64,000 nt of DNA, from assembly GCF_026013615.1 (NCBI RefSeq), contig NZ_JAPDPI010000029.1:1-64000 (forward strand), read 5' to 3'. Position 1 is the first letter of the stretch; each line of letters starts with the position of its first letter. This stretch comes from Plebeiibacterium marinum (GTDB lineage: Bacteria; Bacteroidota; Bacteroidia; Bacteroidales; Marinilabiliaceae). The position numbers and the translations under genes are program-made. Shown here one piece after another: positions 25,787-33,954 of this stretch. Below the pieces are notes generated by a model. That model made no database searches. It was given only the letters and a program-made list of their open reading frames with translations, and had not been told where the DNA came from.

Positions 25787-26295
25787 TGCGATTGGGGGAG
25801 GAATTTTTTAAATTGGGAGCTCTTGAGCTGGCTCCTAAGTTATTGGGACAGAAAATTGTGAGGTGCTTTGAGGATGGGAGGAAATCGGAATTTGTAATTA
25901 CTGAAGTTGAAGCCTATTGTGGTGAAGAGGATTTGGCTTGTCATGCAAGTAAAGGGCGTACAAACAGAACTGAAGTAATGTATCACAGAGGTGGAAAAGT
26001 GTATGTTTATCTTATCTATGGTATGTATTGGCTTTTAAATTTTGTTTGTGGAAATGATGGAGATCCCCAGGCTGTTTTGATTCGTGGGGTAGAGGGGGTG
26101 TCTGGGCCTGGAAGGGTTGGTAAGGCTCTTGGGTTGGATAAAACTTTTTATGGCGAAAATCTGCTATTTTCAGATAGGTTGTGGCTTGAAAGGGGTATAG
26201 ATGACCTAAAAGTGGTTGCATCTAAAAGGATTGGGGTAGAATATGCCGGGCCCACTTGGTCAAATAAAAAGTATCGTTTTTTTGTGGATCAATAG
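25786..26295 (+). CDS. 3-methyladenine DNA glycosylase, AAG family
   Basis: Removes alkylated purines such as 3-methyladenine from DNA. 169 aa, shorter than the usual 190-210. Conserved: LAPKLLGQKIVR, the catalytic Glu in ITEVEAYCG, HASKGRTNRTEVMY, VYVYLIYGMYWLLN, SGPGRVGKALG, and the end RIGVEYAGPTW. The loss of length is mostly in the loop between LIRGVE and SGPG, where other members have a helix. ATG overlaps the guaD stop, so the two are translated together. The 3' end overlaps the convergent LytTR gene by 7 bases. Confidence 0.88.
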   Translation: MRLGEEFFKLGALELAPKLLGQKIVRCFEDGRKSEFVITEVEAYCGEEDLACHASKGRTNRTEVMYHRGGKVYVYLIYGMYWLLNFVCGNDGDPQAVLIRGVEGVSGPGRVGKALGLDKTFYGENLLFSDRLWLERGIDDLKVVASKRIGVEYAGPTWSNKKYRFFVDQ

Positions 26296-27080
26296 TGGTT
26301 TTTATAGGATCTGTATTCTTGTGTGTTTTCCATGTAATTGGTAGTTAAAGGTTTTATGGATGCTAATCGTTTTTCTTCAAATGGTATTTTATTGTTGTTT
26401 GTCAGCATAAGGCACAATGTATTGTAGTTGACATCTTTAATGTGGTTGATGTTGACAATGTACCTGGGGTGACACCTGATGAATCCATAATGTTGTAACA
26501 TGGACTCATATCTTCGTAAGGGTTCTTTTGTATTGATAAGTTTACCGGTTTTTAATGTGAAGTCTGATTTTGAATAGTTTGATTCCCCAAACACAATATT
26601 TGATATGGCAACCGAAAATATCTGTGATTTCGTTTTGAAAACAATGTGTTTTGGATTGTTTGGGTTGCTTGTGTTCTCAAAAAATGCCTGCATTTTCTTT
26701 TTGTAGCCCTCTTCAACAAGGCTGGTAATTACGTTGTCTACTACAATTAAAAGCTCACTAATATCAAGAGGTTTGTATATAAAATCAATGGATGCGAAAC
26801 GGATGTCGTCAAGTGCATATTCCTGATAGGCTGACATAAATATAACTTTGTAATCTAAGTCAAAAGTCTGGCGTACTACTTCAATAGCAGTCCCTCCAAA
26901 CAAATGGATATCAAGTAGTGCAATCTGTGGTTTATGGAAATAAAGGGCCTTTATAGTATCTTCAACAGTGTCTGTTTGTGCAATAATTTTTATGTTGCCA
27001 AAGTTTTCTACCAATATTTTTTCTATTGCAGTCCTGATTCTTATGTCGACGTCGGCAATTAATATGCTTATATTTTCCAT
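26289..27080 (-). CDS. LytTR-family response regulator
   Basis: 263 aa. Receiver domain (1-120): phospho-acceptor Asp57 in ALLDIHL, Ser83 in FMSAY and Lys103 in YKPLD. The acidic pocket reads Asp10-Val11-Asp12 instead of the usual pair of adjacent acids followed by a third. C-terminal LytTR DNA-binding domain (about 150-250), with INTKEPLRRYESMLQHYGFIR and HPRYIVNINHIKDV visible in parts. It lies 11 bases after the TPR histidine kinase and is its likely partner. Target genes are unknown. Confidence 0.88.
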   Translation of the reverse strand: MENISILIADVDIRIRTAIEKILVENFGNIKIIAQTDTVEDTIKALYFHKPQIALLDIHLFGGTAIEVVRQTFDLDYKVIFMSAYQEYALDDIRFASIDFIYKPLDISELLIVVDNVITSLVEEGYKKKMQAFFENTSNPNNPKHIVFKTKSQIFSVAISNIVFGESNYSKSDFTLKTGKLINTKEPLRRYESMLQHYGFIRCHPRYIVNINHIKDVNYNTLCLMLTNNNKIPFEEKRLASIKPLTTNYMENTQEYRSYKNHY

Positions 27081-27091
27081 AACTTATCAGA

Positions 27092-29071
27092 TTAAAATGG
27101 TTTAACTTTTTTATTGAGCTTTGTTTTCTGATCGCGGCTTAATATGGGGAGTTCAAATTGTACCAGAACCCCACTTTGGTTAGGTGTGTTTTCTTGTATG
27201 TCAATAATTTTAAAATATGCTTTCTTGTGTGTTACTCTCCTGATTACATCTAATCGTTCATTTGTTATTTTAATTGCCATGGATTCGTGTTTCTTACCTA
27301 TCGGAGGTGTTTTTTGTGAGGCTTTCCATCCAATTCCATTGTCCTCAATCTCGATGGCAAGGTTAGAGTCCATTATAAAAAATCTAACTTCAATTCTCCC
27401 GTTTGTACCTAGTCCTTTTATTCCATGTTCAACGGCATTTTCAACAAAGGGTTGGGTTATCATTGGGGGAAGCAGGATGTTGTCGGCATCAATATCTTCG
27501 GCAATGGTGATTTTATAGCTAAATGGGTGTACAAATCGCAATCTTTGTAGCTCGAGATAATAATCAAGCATTTTTTTCTCTTCAGATAAGGGCATGTACT
27601 CATATTGGGAACTTCTTAATACCTGTCTCATTAAAGAGGCGAAGTCGGATAGGAACAGGGACGATTTTTCCATATCGTTCTCTAAAATGTATACTTGTAT
27701 TGCACTCAGGGCGTTGAAAATGAAATGGGGATTCATTTGAGTGCGCAACAAGCGCTGCTGCATAAGGATGTTGTTGTATTTTGATCGTAGTTTTATTTGC
27801 CGGTAAACCAAAACGGCAGCAATTATTAATACAATTGCTAATATGATAGTGCCGGTTATGGTCTTTTTTTGTTGTAGTATTAGTTTTTTCTGTAGCTCGG
27901 TTTTGTTGTTTAAAGCGGTCAATTGGTTTTGCGTTTGCTCAAATTTCCGCATGGTTTCCAGGGTGGTGGAATGTCGTAGATTTTCTTCGTTGATAATGCT
28001 GTCTTTGTATGCTTCGGCTATTTTAAGGTGGAGTAGTGCTTTTTTATTGTTGCTTAATGATTCATATATCTTTGAGAGCAGTCTGCTACAGGCTTCAATT
28101 TGATATTTCGATCCGATGTCTTCCGCAATTTTGAGGCCGGTGTTGAGATTGTTGATGGCATTAGGGTAGTCTTTCTTTAAATAATAGGTTTCTCCAAGTG
28201 TTGAATAGCTTACGGAAATATTGATTCTATCGCGGGATTGCTTGTTGAATATGAGTGCTTTTTCAAGGTGTTGGATGGCCAGGTTGTATTGCTTTTTCAT
28301 GTTGTAGGCATATGCAAAGCTGTTGTGGTTTATGGCTTTGCCAACGGTAGAGTTTATTTGTGTATTGTAGTTTAATGATTTTGTAAAATAAACCAGGGCT
28401 GAGTCTACAAGATTCATTTTGAGGAGGGTTTCTCCGATATTGTTGTTGTTTATGGCCAAACCCAGGATGTTGTTCCTGTTTTGGGCAATGGCCAGTGATT
28501 TTTTGAAGTATTCTATGGCAGAATGGTAGCGTTTGAGGTTGATGTATATATTTCCAATACCATTGATGGCTACGCTGGTTTGGAAGGTGTCCCTGATATT
28601 TTCTGCAATTTTCATTGCTTCCATATGCAGATCAAGAGCGTGCTTGTTTTCGTCTATCCTGCGGTATACTACAGCAAGCGTATTTATATATTTTGCCATA
28701 AGGCTTTTATTCTCAATATCGCGTGCAATTTTAACCGCTTTGTCGTGATATATTAAGGCTTTGTTATATTCTGATCTGTTTCTGTGTCTTACACCAACAA
28801 CATTATATATTTGGGACAGTTGTTCGTTAAAGTTGTTTTTTATCGCTATTTCTTCTGCTTGTTTAAGGTAATCATCGTAAGCAGTGGCCGTGATAATATT
28901 TTTTTCAAAAAATGTAATTGACTGGTTGATAAGGTTTGAAACTATGGTAGAATCGGTTTGGAGCAAGGGGGTGGAAAATTGGTTGTGATTGGCTTTTTTA
29001 ATTGTTTTCTGACAGCTTAAGAAAACAACAACCAATAACAAATAGAATGAAATTCCCACAAACGCCTTCAT
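27092..29071 (-). CDS. TPR-domain sensor histidine kinase, LytS type
   Basis: 659 aa. N-terminal hydrophobic signal with a possible lipobox (VFLSC, Cys20). Residues about 45-350 are tetratricopeptide repeats (units such as GNIYINLKRYHSAIEYFKKSL, here seven or so copies). A coiled coil (about 360-400) leads to a membrane segment (about 404-423), then a His_kinase domain with the phospho-acceptor His449 in QMNPHFIFN and an ATPase domain (PFVENAVEHG, EIEDNGIGW). The TPR part should therefore be periplasmic and sense protein or peptide ligands. Cotranscribed with the LytTR regulator. Confidence 0.9.
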   Translation of the reverse strand: MKAFVGISFYLLLVVVFLSCQKTIKKANHNQFSTPLLQTDSTIVSNLINQSITFFEKNIITATAYDDYLKQAEEIAIKNNFNEQLSQIYNVVGVRHRNRSEYNKALIYHDKAVKIARDIENKSLMAKYINTLAVVYRRIDENKHALDLHMEAMKIAENIRDTFQTSVAINGIGNIYINLKRYHSAIEYFKKSLAIAQNRNNILGLAINNNNIGETLLKMNLVDSALVYFTKSLNYNTQINSTVGKAINHNSFAYAYNMKKQYNLAIQHLEKALIFNKQSRDRINISVSYSTLGETYYLKKDYPNAINNLNTGLKIAEDIGSKYQIEACSRLLSKIYESLSNNKKALLHLKIAEAYKDSIINEENLRHSTTLETMRKFEQTQNQLTALNNKTELQKKLILQQKKTITGTIILAIVLIIAAVLVYRQIKLRSKYNNILMQQRLLRTQMNPHFIFNALSAIQVYILENDMEKSSLFLSDFASLMRQVLRSSQYEYMPLSEEKKMLDYYLELQRLRFVHPFSYKITIAEDIDADNILLPPMITQPFVENAVEHGIKGLGTNGRIEVRFFIMDSNLAIEIEDNGIGWKASQKTPPIGKKHESMAIKITNERLDVIRRVTHKKAYFKIIDIQENTPNQSGVLVQFELPILSRDQKTKLNKKVKPF

Positions 29072-29316
29072 GTTATAGTGTTTTGAGATGCAATTTAGTT
29101 ATTTACAGTAATATACGCATGGAGAGGATTTTATAGTTATCAACTATTTATTAACATATGGTTTTCAATTAAGAATTTATTGTTTTAACAGGGGAAGTTA
29201 TCGTTGTTGTTGTTTTGGATTTGAAGGATAAAGGTAACTTGATTTTAAAGGTTATATTTGTAAGAATGGAGATTTTGCTTTGCAGTTTTCTCTTTGTAAT
29301 TCTAATTGTTTTATAG

Positions 29317-30243
29317 ATGTATGTGATAAAGGAAATTCTTGCTTTTTTAATGTTGGCAATTCTTTGCCAGTGTAGTTTGGGTAATGATAAAAGCAAGCAT
29401 AAAAACTATATAATAGAGCGTTTTTCGAAAAAAGAAAAATGTGATTATGATTATAATAACCCGGATAAGGTAAAGGGGCTGGATTGGTCCTTGTCTGAAA
29501 TATCGGGTATGGCCTATAATGAAGCTCATCATACATTATTGGTGGTAAATGATGAAAAGGGAAATGTGTATGAGCTGGAAATTGATAATTTTGCTATTGT
29601 CAGTAAAAATATGTTCTGGAACACTGGAGACTATGAAGGGATTGGCTTTGACGGGGATTTTATTTGGGTCATTAAAAGCAATGGCAAACTATATCAATAC
29701 AATCCCAACAGTAAGGAAACCGAGTCTTTTGATACGCCTATTTCGATGAGAAATGAGGCAGAAGGCTTGTGTTATAATGAAGAGACAAAAGAGTTGTTTG
29801 TGGCCTGTAAAGGAAATGCCCTGGATAAAGGTAAAAAATCGAAGGCTAAGGCTGTTTATGCGTTTGATGTGGAAAATAAAGTGTTTAAAGAAGATGAAGT
29901 TCTGAAGTTTCATCCTAAAGATATAATTGACTTTGTGGAAGAAACAAAAAAGGGGGAGATTGATAAAAACCTGATTGGTAGGATCAAGGTTTTTTCGCCT
30001 TCAGGGATTCAAATTAGCAGTTCATCTTCAGATCTGTTTGTTTTGTCGGCCAGGGGCAGTATGTTGCTGGTGATTGATTTAAAAGGTGAGATAAAGGAAT
30101 TGGTCTTCTTTAATCCGAAGCATTTGCCACAACCCGAAGGGATTTGTACGGATGCAGAGGGTAACCTATATATTTCTACCGAAGGGAAAGCAAAAAAAGG
30201 AAAGATTTTTTTGTTTAAAAAAAAGAATAGAGAAAATAATTAA
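29317..30243 (+). CDS. SdiA-regulated-like beta-propeller lipoprotein
   Basis: 308 aa. Hydrophobic N-terminus with Cys at 17 and 19 (AILCQCS), probably a lipoprotein signal. The rest is a beta-propeller with repeated turns such as LSEISGMAYNEAHHTLLVVNDE, NEAEGLCYNEETKELFVAC and LPQPEGICTDAEGNLYISTE, matching the SdiA-regulated / esterase-like phytase group. No phytase catalytic residues are evident. It begins an operon with the large phosphoesterase-barrel fusion (9-base gap) and pbpC. A -7 box TATATTTG lies at 29253-29260. Confidence 0.72.
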   Translation: MYVIKEILAFLMLAILCQCSLGNDKSKHKNYIIERFSKKEKCDYDYNNPDKVKGLDWSLSEISGMAYNEAHHTLLVVNDEKGNVYELEIDNFAIVSKNMFWNTGDYEGIGFDGDFIWVIKSNGKLYQYNPNSKETESFDTPISMRNEAEGLCYNEETKELFVACKGNALDKGKKSKAKAVYAFDVENKVFKEDEVLKFHPKDIIDFVEETKKGEIDKNLIGRIKVFSPSGIQISSSSSDLFVLSARGSMLLVIDLKGEIKELVFFNPKHLPQPEGICTDAEGNLYISTEGKAKKGKIFLFKKKNRENN

Positions 30244-30252
30244 GTTGGTTTC

Positions 30253-33200
30253 ATGAGGAATTTGTGTCTTGTTTTATTGGTGATGGTATTGGGAGCATGT
30301 GGTACTTTAAAGGCTCCATATTATTCAAGTGAATTTCAGGGATGGCAATCGCAAAATAAAACTTCAGATAAAAAAATAGTGCATACGTTGTTTCTGGTCG
30401 GGGATGCCGGGAAGCTGGACAGCGGTGAACACAACATTGTTCTGAATGCAGTAAAGAATGACCTGGAAGCTACTCAAGGCGTGTCAACCTTGGTTTATCT
30501 GGGGGATAATATATATCCTTTTGGAATGCCAAAAGCCAACGCAGAATCCCGGGTTGCAAAAGAAAAGGTAATCAATGCACAGCTCAATTTGGCAAAATAT
30601 GTTAATGGAAACACATATTTTATACCCGGTAACCATGATTGGCTTAAAGGTAGAAAAGGGGGATTAAAGGCGTTGAAGAGGCAGGAGGAATATATTGAAT
30701 CATTTTATGATAAGGGTTTTAAGAATGAGGTGAAGTTTTATCCCGGAAATGGCTGTGGCGATCCAAAAGTGAAGAAAGTCAATAAAGATTTAGTGTTTGT
30801 TTTTCTTGATAGTCAATGGTGGCTTGAGAATTGGGATAAAGTAAAAAAGATTAATAAAGGTTGCGACATAAAATCAAGGGGCGACTTGTTGGCAAAGATT
30901 GAGGAAATATTTATTGAGTATAAAAACGATCAGATAGTTGTCTTGATGCATCATCCTATCTTTACTAATGGTGTCCATGGAGGGAAATTTTCATTTTATG
31001 ATCATGTTTTTCCCTTGCGCCATATTAAAAATCTATGGATCCCATTACCTGTAGTGGGTTCTCTATATCCAATTATTCGCCAAACAACAGGGTCGGTGCA
31101 GGATGCTAGCAATTCAAGTTATATTGAGTTGAGTCAGGGTATCAACCAAATTGCTGAAGATCTGGATGTAGATGTCATATTTGCATCAGGTCATGAGCAC
31201 AATTTGCAATATTTTGATAAGGATAATGTAAAGTACATTGTGAGTGGCTCGGGAAGTAAAAAGACGTTTGCCATGGCTGGTGGGGATGTCGGCTACTCAA
31301 GGGAAGCAAGAGGTTATGCCAAGCTCCTTTTTTATGAGGACATGGAAACCTGGGTGGAATACTATACGGTTTCTGATAAAAATGAAATTCCCCAGTTGGA
31401 GTTCAGAACCCAAATTAGCAAACCCAAAGCAGGAACAGTGGATATTGCAAAAAAATACCCTCCGGTTACAATGTGTGATACTATGGTGGCTGCCAACAAG
31501 GACTTTGTGGCTGGAAAGGGGAAAGGGTTCTTTTTAGGGAAGCAATACCGCAATATCTGGGGAACGGATGTGGAAGTTCCGGTTATTGATCTGGAAAATA
31601 AACTGGGAGGACTTACTCCTATTAAAAAGGGAGGGGGCATGTCGTCAAATTCATTGCGAATGGAGGCGAATGATGGCAGGCAATATATTCTTCGTTCAAT
31701 AAACAAGGATTATACAAAGCTGGTCGACCGAAAATACAGCACGCTTAAAGTGCTGGATATTATGAAGGATCAAAACAGTGCCAGTCATCCATATGGTGCA
31801 TTGATGTTGCCTGCTCTATCTAAAGCGGCCGGTATTTACTACACCAGTCCCCAATTGGTATTTCTTAAACATCAAAAACAGTTGGGAAACTACAATGAAC
31901 TGTTTCCTGAGGAGCTTTATTTACTAGAGCAGCGTCCTAGCGGAGATTGGAGTGATGCTGAACAGTTCGGCAAGTCGGATGATATTATCAGCTATAACGA
32001 TCTGCTTGAAAAATTGCGCGAAAAAAAGAAACACTATGTGGATCAAAAGTGGGTGCTCAAATCCAGGATGTTTGACCTGTTGGTTCACGATTGGGACCGA
32101 CATGATGACCAATGGAGATGGGCAACGTTTGAATATGGGGATAGCGTTGTCTATCGGCCAATTCCCAGGGATAGGGATCAGGTATTCTATAAGTTTGAAG
32201 GGGTAATCCCATGGTATGTATCAACCTTTGTAATAAAGAAGTTTAAAACCATGAAAGGCAATGTTAGAGATGTAAAAAACCTCTCATTTAATGCCCGATA
32301 TTTTGATCGTTATTTTCTTAATGAATTGGACTGGAAGGACTGGGAAATAGTGATCAGGGAGCTTCAGGATAGTATGACCGACGAGATACTTGAAAAATCA
32401 TTGAGTGCCTTGCCACAGGAAGTAACAGGCCTTAATGCCGAGATCCCTGAAATTTTGAAATCCAGAAGGGACAACCTTATGGCAATAGGTAAAAAGTTAT
32501 ATGATTTTATCTCTAAAGAAGTTGAAGTTACAGGAACAGATAATGATGAAGATTTTTTGGTTGAGAGAAAAAATGATGGGAGTGTAACCATTAGTTATTC
32601 AATTGAAAGAGAAGATAAAGGTGATTTGAAAAAGTATGAAAGAACCTTTTATCCCAATACAACCAAGGAGGTTCGGCTATATGGATTAAGGGGCAAAGAC
32701 GAATTCAAAATCATTGGCTCAGATGTGAACAAGATCAGGATTCGGATTATAGGGGGAGAAGACAATGATAAAATAGTAAATGAAACCAAAGGAGGCGGCT
32801 TATTTGCCTATGATCTGAAAGACGGAATTAAAATAAAAGGAAAAGGCGTATGCGACAAAACAAAGGACGAGGATATTTGGGTTAATGATTACGACAGGAA
32901 AGGATTTAAATACAATAAGTACTTCCCCTTTGTTCGTTTAGGGTATACCAAAGATGATGGAATGTGGTTTGGGGCTTCGTATTCGATGACAACAAATAAA
33001 TGGAGAAAATATCCTTACAGTTCAAAACAACGAATGTACTTTGAAGTAGCACCCGGAAACCAGGATGCTTTTAAATTTGGATACGATGGCCATTTCCCTG
33101 ATATGATAGGGGGGATTGATTTTAAGCCAAGGATAAATGTCGATTTCCCAAGTATTGAAAACTTTTTTGGTTATGGAAACGAATCGGTTAATCCGGGAAG

Positions 33201-33951
33201 AGAAAAGGAATATAATTGGGTTACATTAACTGGGGCCAAGGTAAATCCCCTGTTTTCTTTGGAGAGCAAGAATCAGCATTTTATTTTTGATTTTGGGCCA
33301 GCTTATCAAACCATGGAAATTCAGGATAAAGCAGGGAGAGTGTCATTAGATCCTATATTAGGTTTTTCGGCCAAAGAACTACAGCGGAAGCATTTTGTTG
33401 GGGCGGAGTCACATTTTACTATGAAATCAATTGATCGGGAAGACAATCCATCAAATGGGTTTTTGTTATATGCAGGGTTAACCTACCAATACAATTTAAC
33501 TGACGAAGATGATTTGTTAAGCCTTTCGGCTAATTCAAAGTTTTATTTGACTTTATGTAATTACCCCAAGGTGATTTTGGCCAATAATATAGGTTTTAAA
33601 ACTATTGAAGGGAAGGCGCAGTTTTACCAAACGCCTGATATTGGAAATCTGACCAATTTACGGGGATACCGGAAAAACAGGTTCCGGGGGGAATCCGTTT
33701 TTTATGAGAATGTAGATCTGCGTTTCCATGTATGGGATTGGAGCAATACTTATGTGCCGGTAAACATAGGTTGTACCTGGGGATTTGATGTAGGCAGGGC
33801 CTGGGAAGAAAATGAAAAATCAAAGCGTTGGCACAACAGTAAAACAATAGGGATTTGGTTTGATGTGCTGGATGCTTTTGTTATGCAGCCCTATTATTCA
33901 TTTACTGAAGAAGATGATTTTTTTAGTTTTATAATGAGGTTTAGTTTTTAA
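30253..33951 (+). CDS. Phosphoesterase, CotH-like and beta-barrel fusion lipoprotein
   Basis: 1232 aa. Lipoprotein signal (LGAC, Cys16). Domain 1 (about 44-390) is a calcineurin-like metallophosphoesterase: GDAG (Asp51), GDN (84-86), GNHDW (126-130), MHHPIF and SGHEHNLQ supply the metal ligands. Domain 2 (about 440-700) resembles CotH-type protein kinases: a Lys/Arg strand DGRQYILRS, YLLEQRPSGDW (557-567), HDWDRHDDQW (612-621) and RPIPRDRDQ (635-643). Domain 3 (about 890-1232) is an Omp85/BamA-like outer-membrane barrel ending in Phe, with RGYRKNRFRGES near the end. Phosphatase and kinase-like domains would be tethered to a barrel at the outer membrane. The substrate is unknown; the kinase-like call is inference. 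Confidence 0.78.
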   Translation: MRNLCLVLLVMVLGACGTLKAPYYSSEFQGWQSQNKTSDKKIVHTLFLVGDAGKLDSGEHNIVLNAVKNDLEATQGVSTLVYLGDNIYPFGMPKANAESRVAKEKVINAQLNLAKYVNGNTYFIPGNHDWLKGRKGGLKALKRQEEYIESFYDKGFKNEVKFYPGNGCGDPKVKKVNKDLVFVFLDSQWWLENWDKVKKINKGCDIKSRGDLLAKIEEIFIEYKNDQIVVLMHHPIFTNGVHGGKFSFYDHVFPLRHIKNLWIPLPVVGSLYPIIRQTTGSVQDASNSSYIELSQGINQIAEDLDVDVIFASGHEHNLQYFDKDNVKYIVSGSGSKKTFAMAGGDVGYSREARGYAKLLFYEDMETWVEYYTVSDKNEIPQLEFRTQISKPKAGTVDIAKKYPPVTMCDTMVAANKDFVAGKGKGFFLGKQYRNIWGTDVEVPVIDLENKLGGLTPIKKGGGMSSNSLRMEANDGRQYILRSINKDYTKLVDRKYSTLKVLDIMKDQNSASHPYGALMLPALSKAAGIYYTSPQLVFLKHQKQLGNYNELFPEELYLLEQRPSGDWSDAEQFGKSDDIISYNDLLEKLREKKKHYVDQKWVLKSRMFDLLVHDWDRHDDQWRWATFEYGDSVVYRPIPRDRDQVFYKFEGVIPWYVSTFVIKKFKTMKGNVRDVKNLSFNARYFDRYFLNELDWKDWEIVIRELQDSMTDEILEKSLSALPQEVTGLNAEIPEILKSRRDNLMAIGKKLYDFISKEVEVTGTDNDEDFLVERKNDGSVTISYSIEREDKGDLKKYERTFYPNTTKEVRLYGLRGKDEFKIIGSDVNKIRIRIIGGEDNDKIVNETKGGGLFAYDLKDGIKIKGKGVCDKTKDEDIWVNDYDRKGFKYNKYFPFVRLGYTKDDGMWFGASYSMTTNKWRKYPYSSKQRMYFEVAPGNQDAFKFGYDGHFPDMIGGIDFKPRINVDFPSIENFFGYGNESVNPGREKEYNWVTLTGAKVNPLFSLESKNQHFIFDFGPAYQTMEIQDKAGRVSLDPILGFSAKELQRKHFVGAESHFTMKSIDREDNPSNGFLLYAGLTYQYNLTDEDDLLSLSANSKFYLTLCNYPKVILANNIGFKTIEGKAQFYQTPDIGNLTNLRGYRKNRFRGESVFYENVDLRFHVWDWSNTYVPVNIGCTWGFDVGRAWEENEKSKRWHNSKTIGIWFDVLDAFVMQPYYSFTEEDDFFSFIMRFSF

Positions 33952-33954
33952 TAA

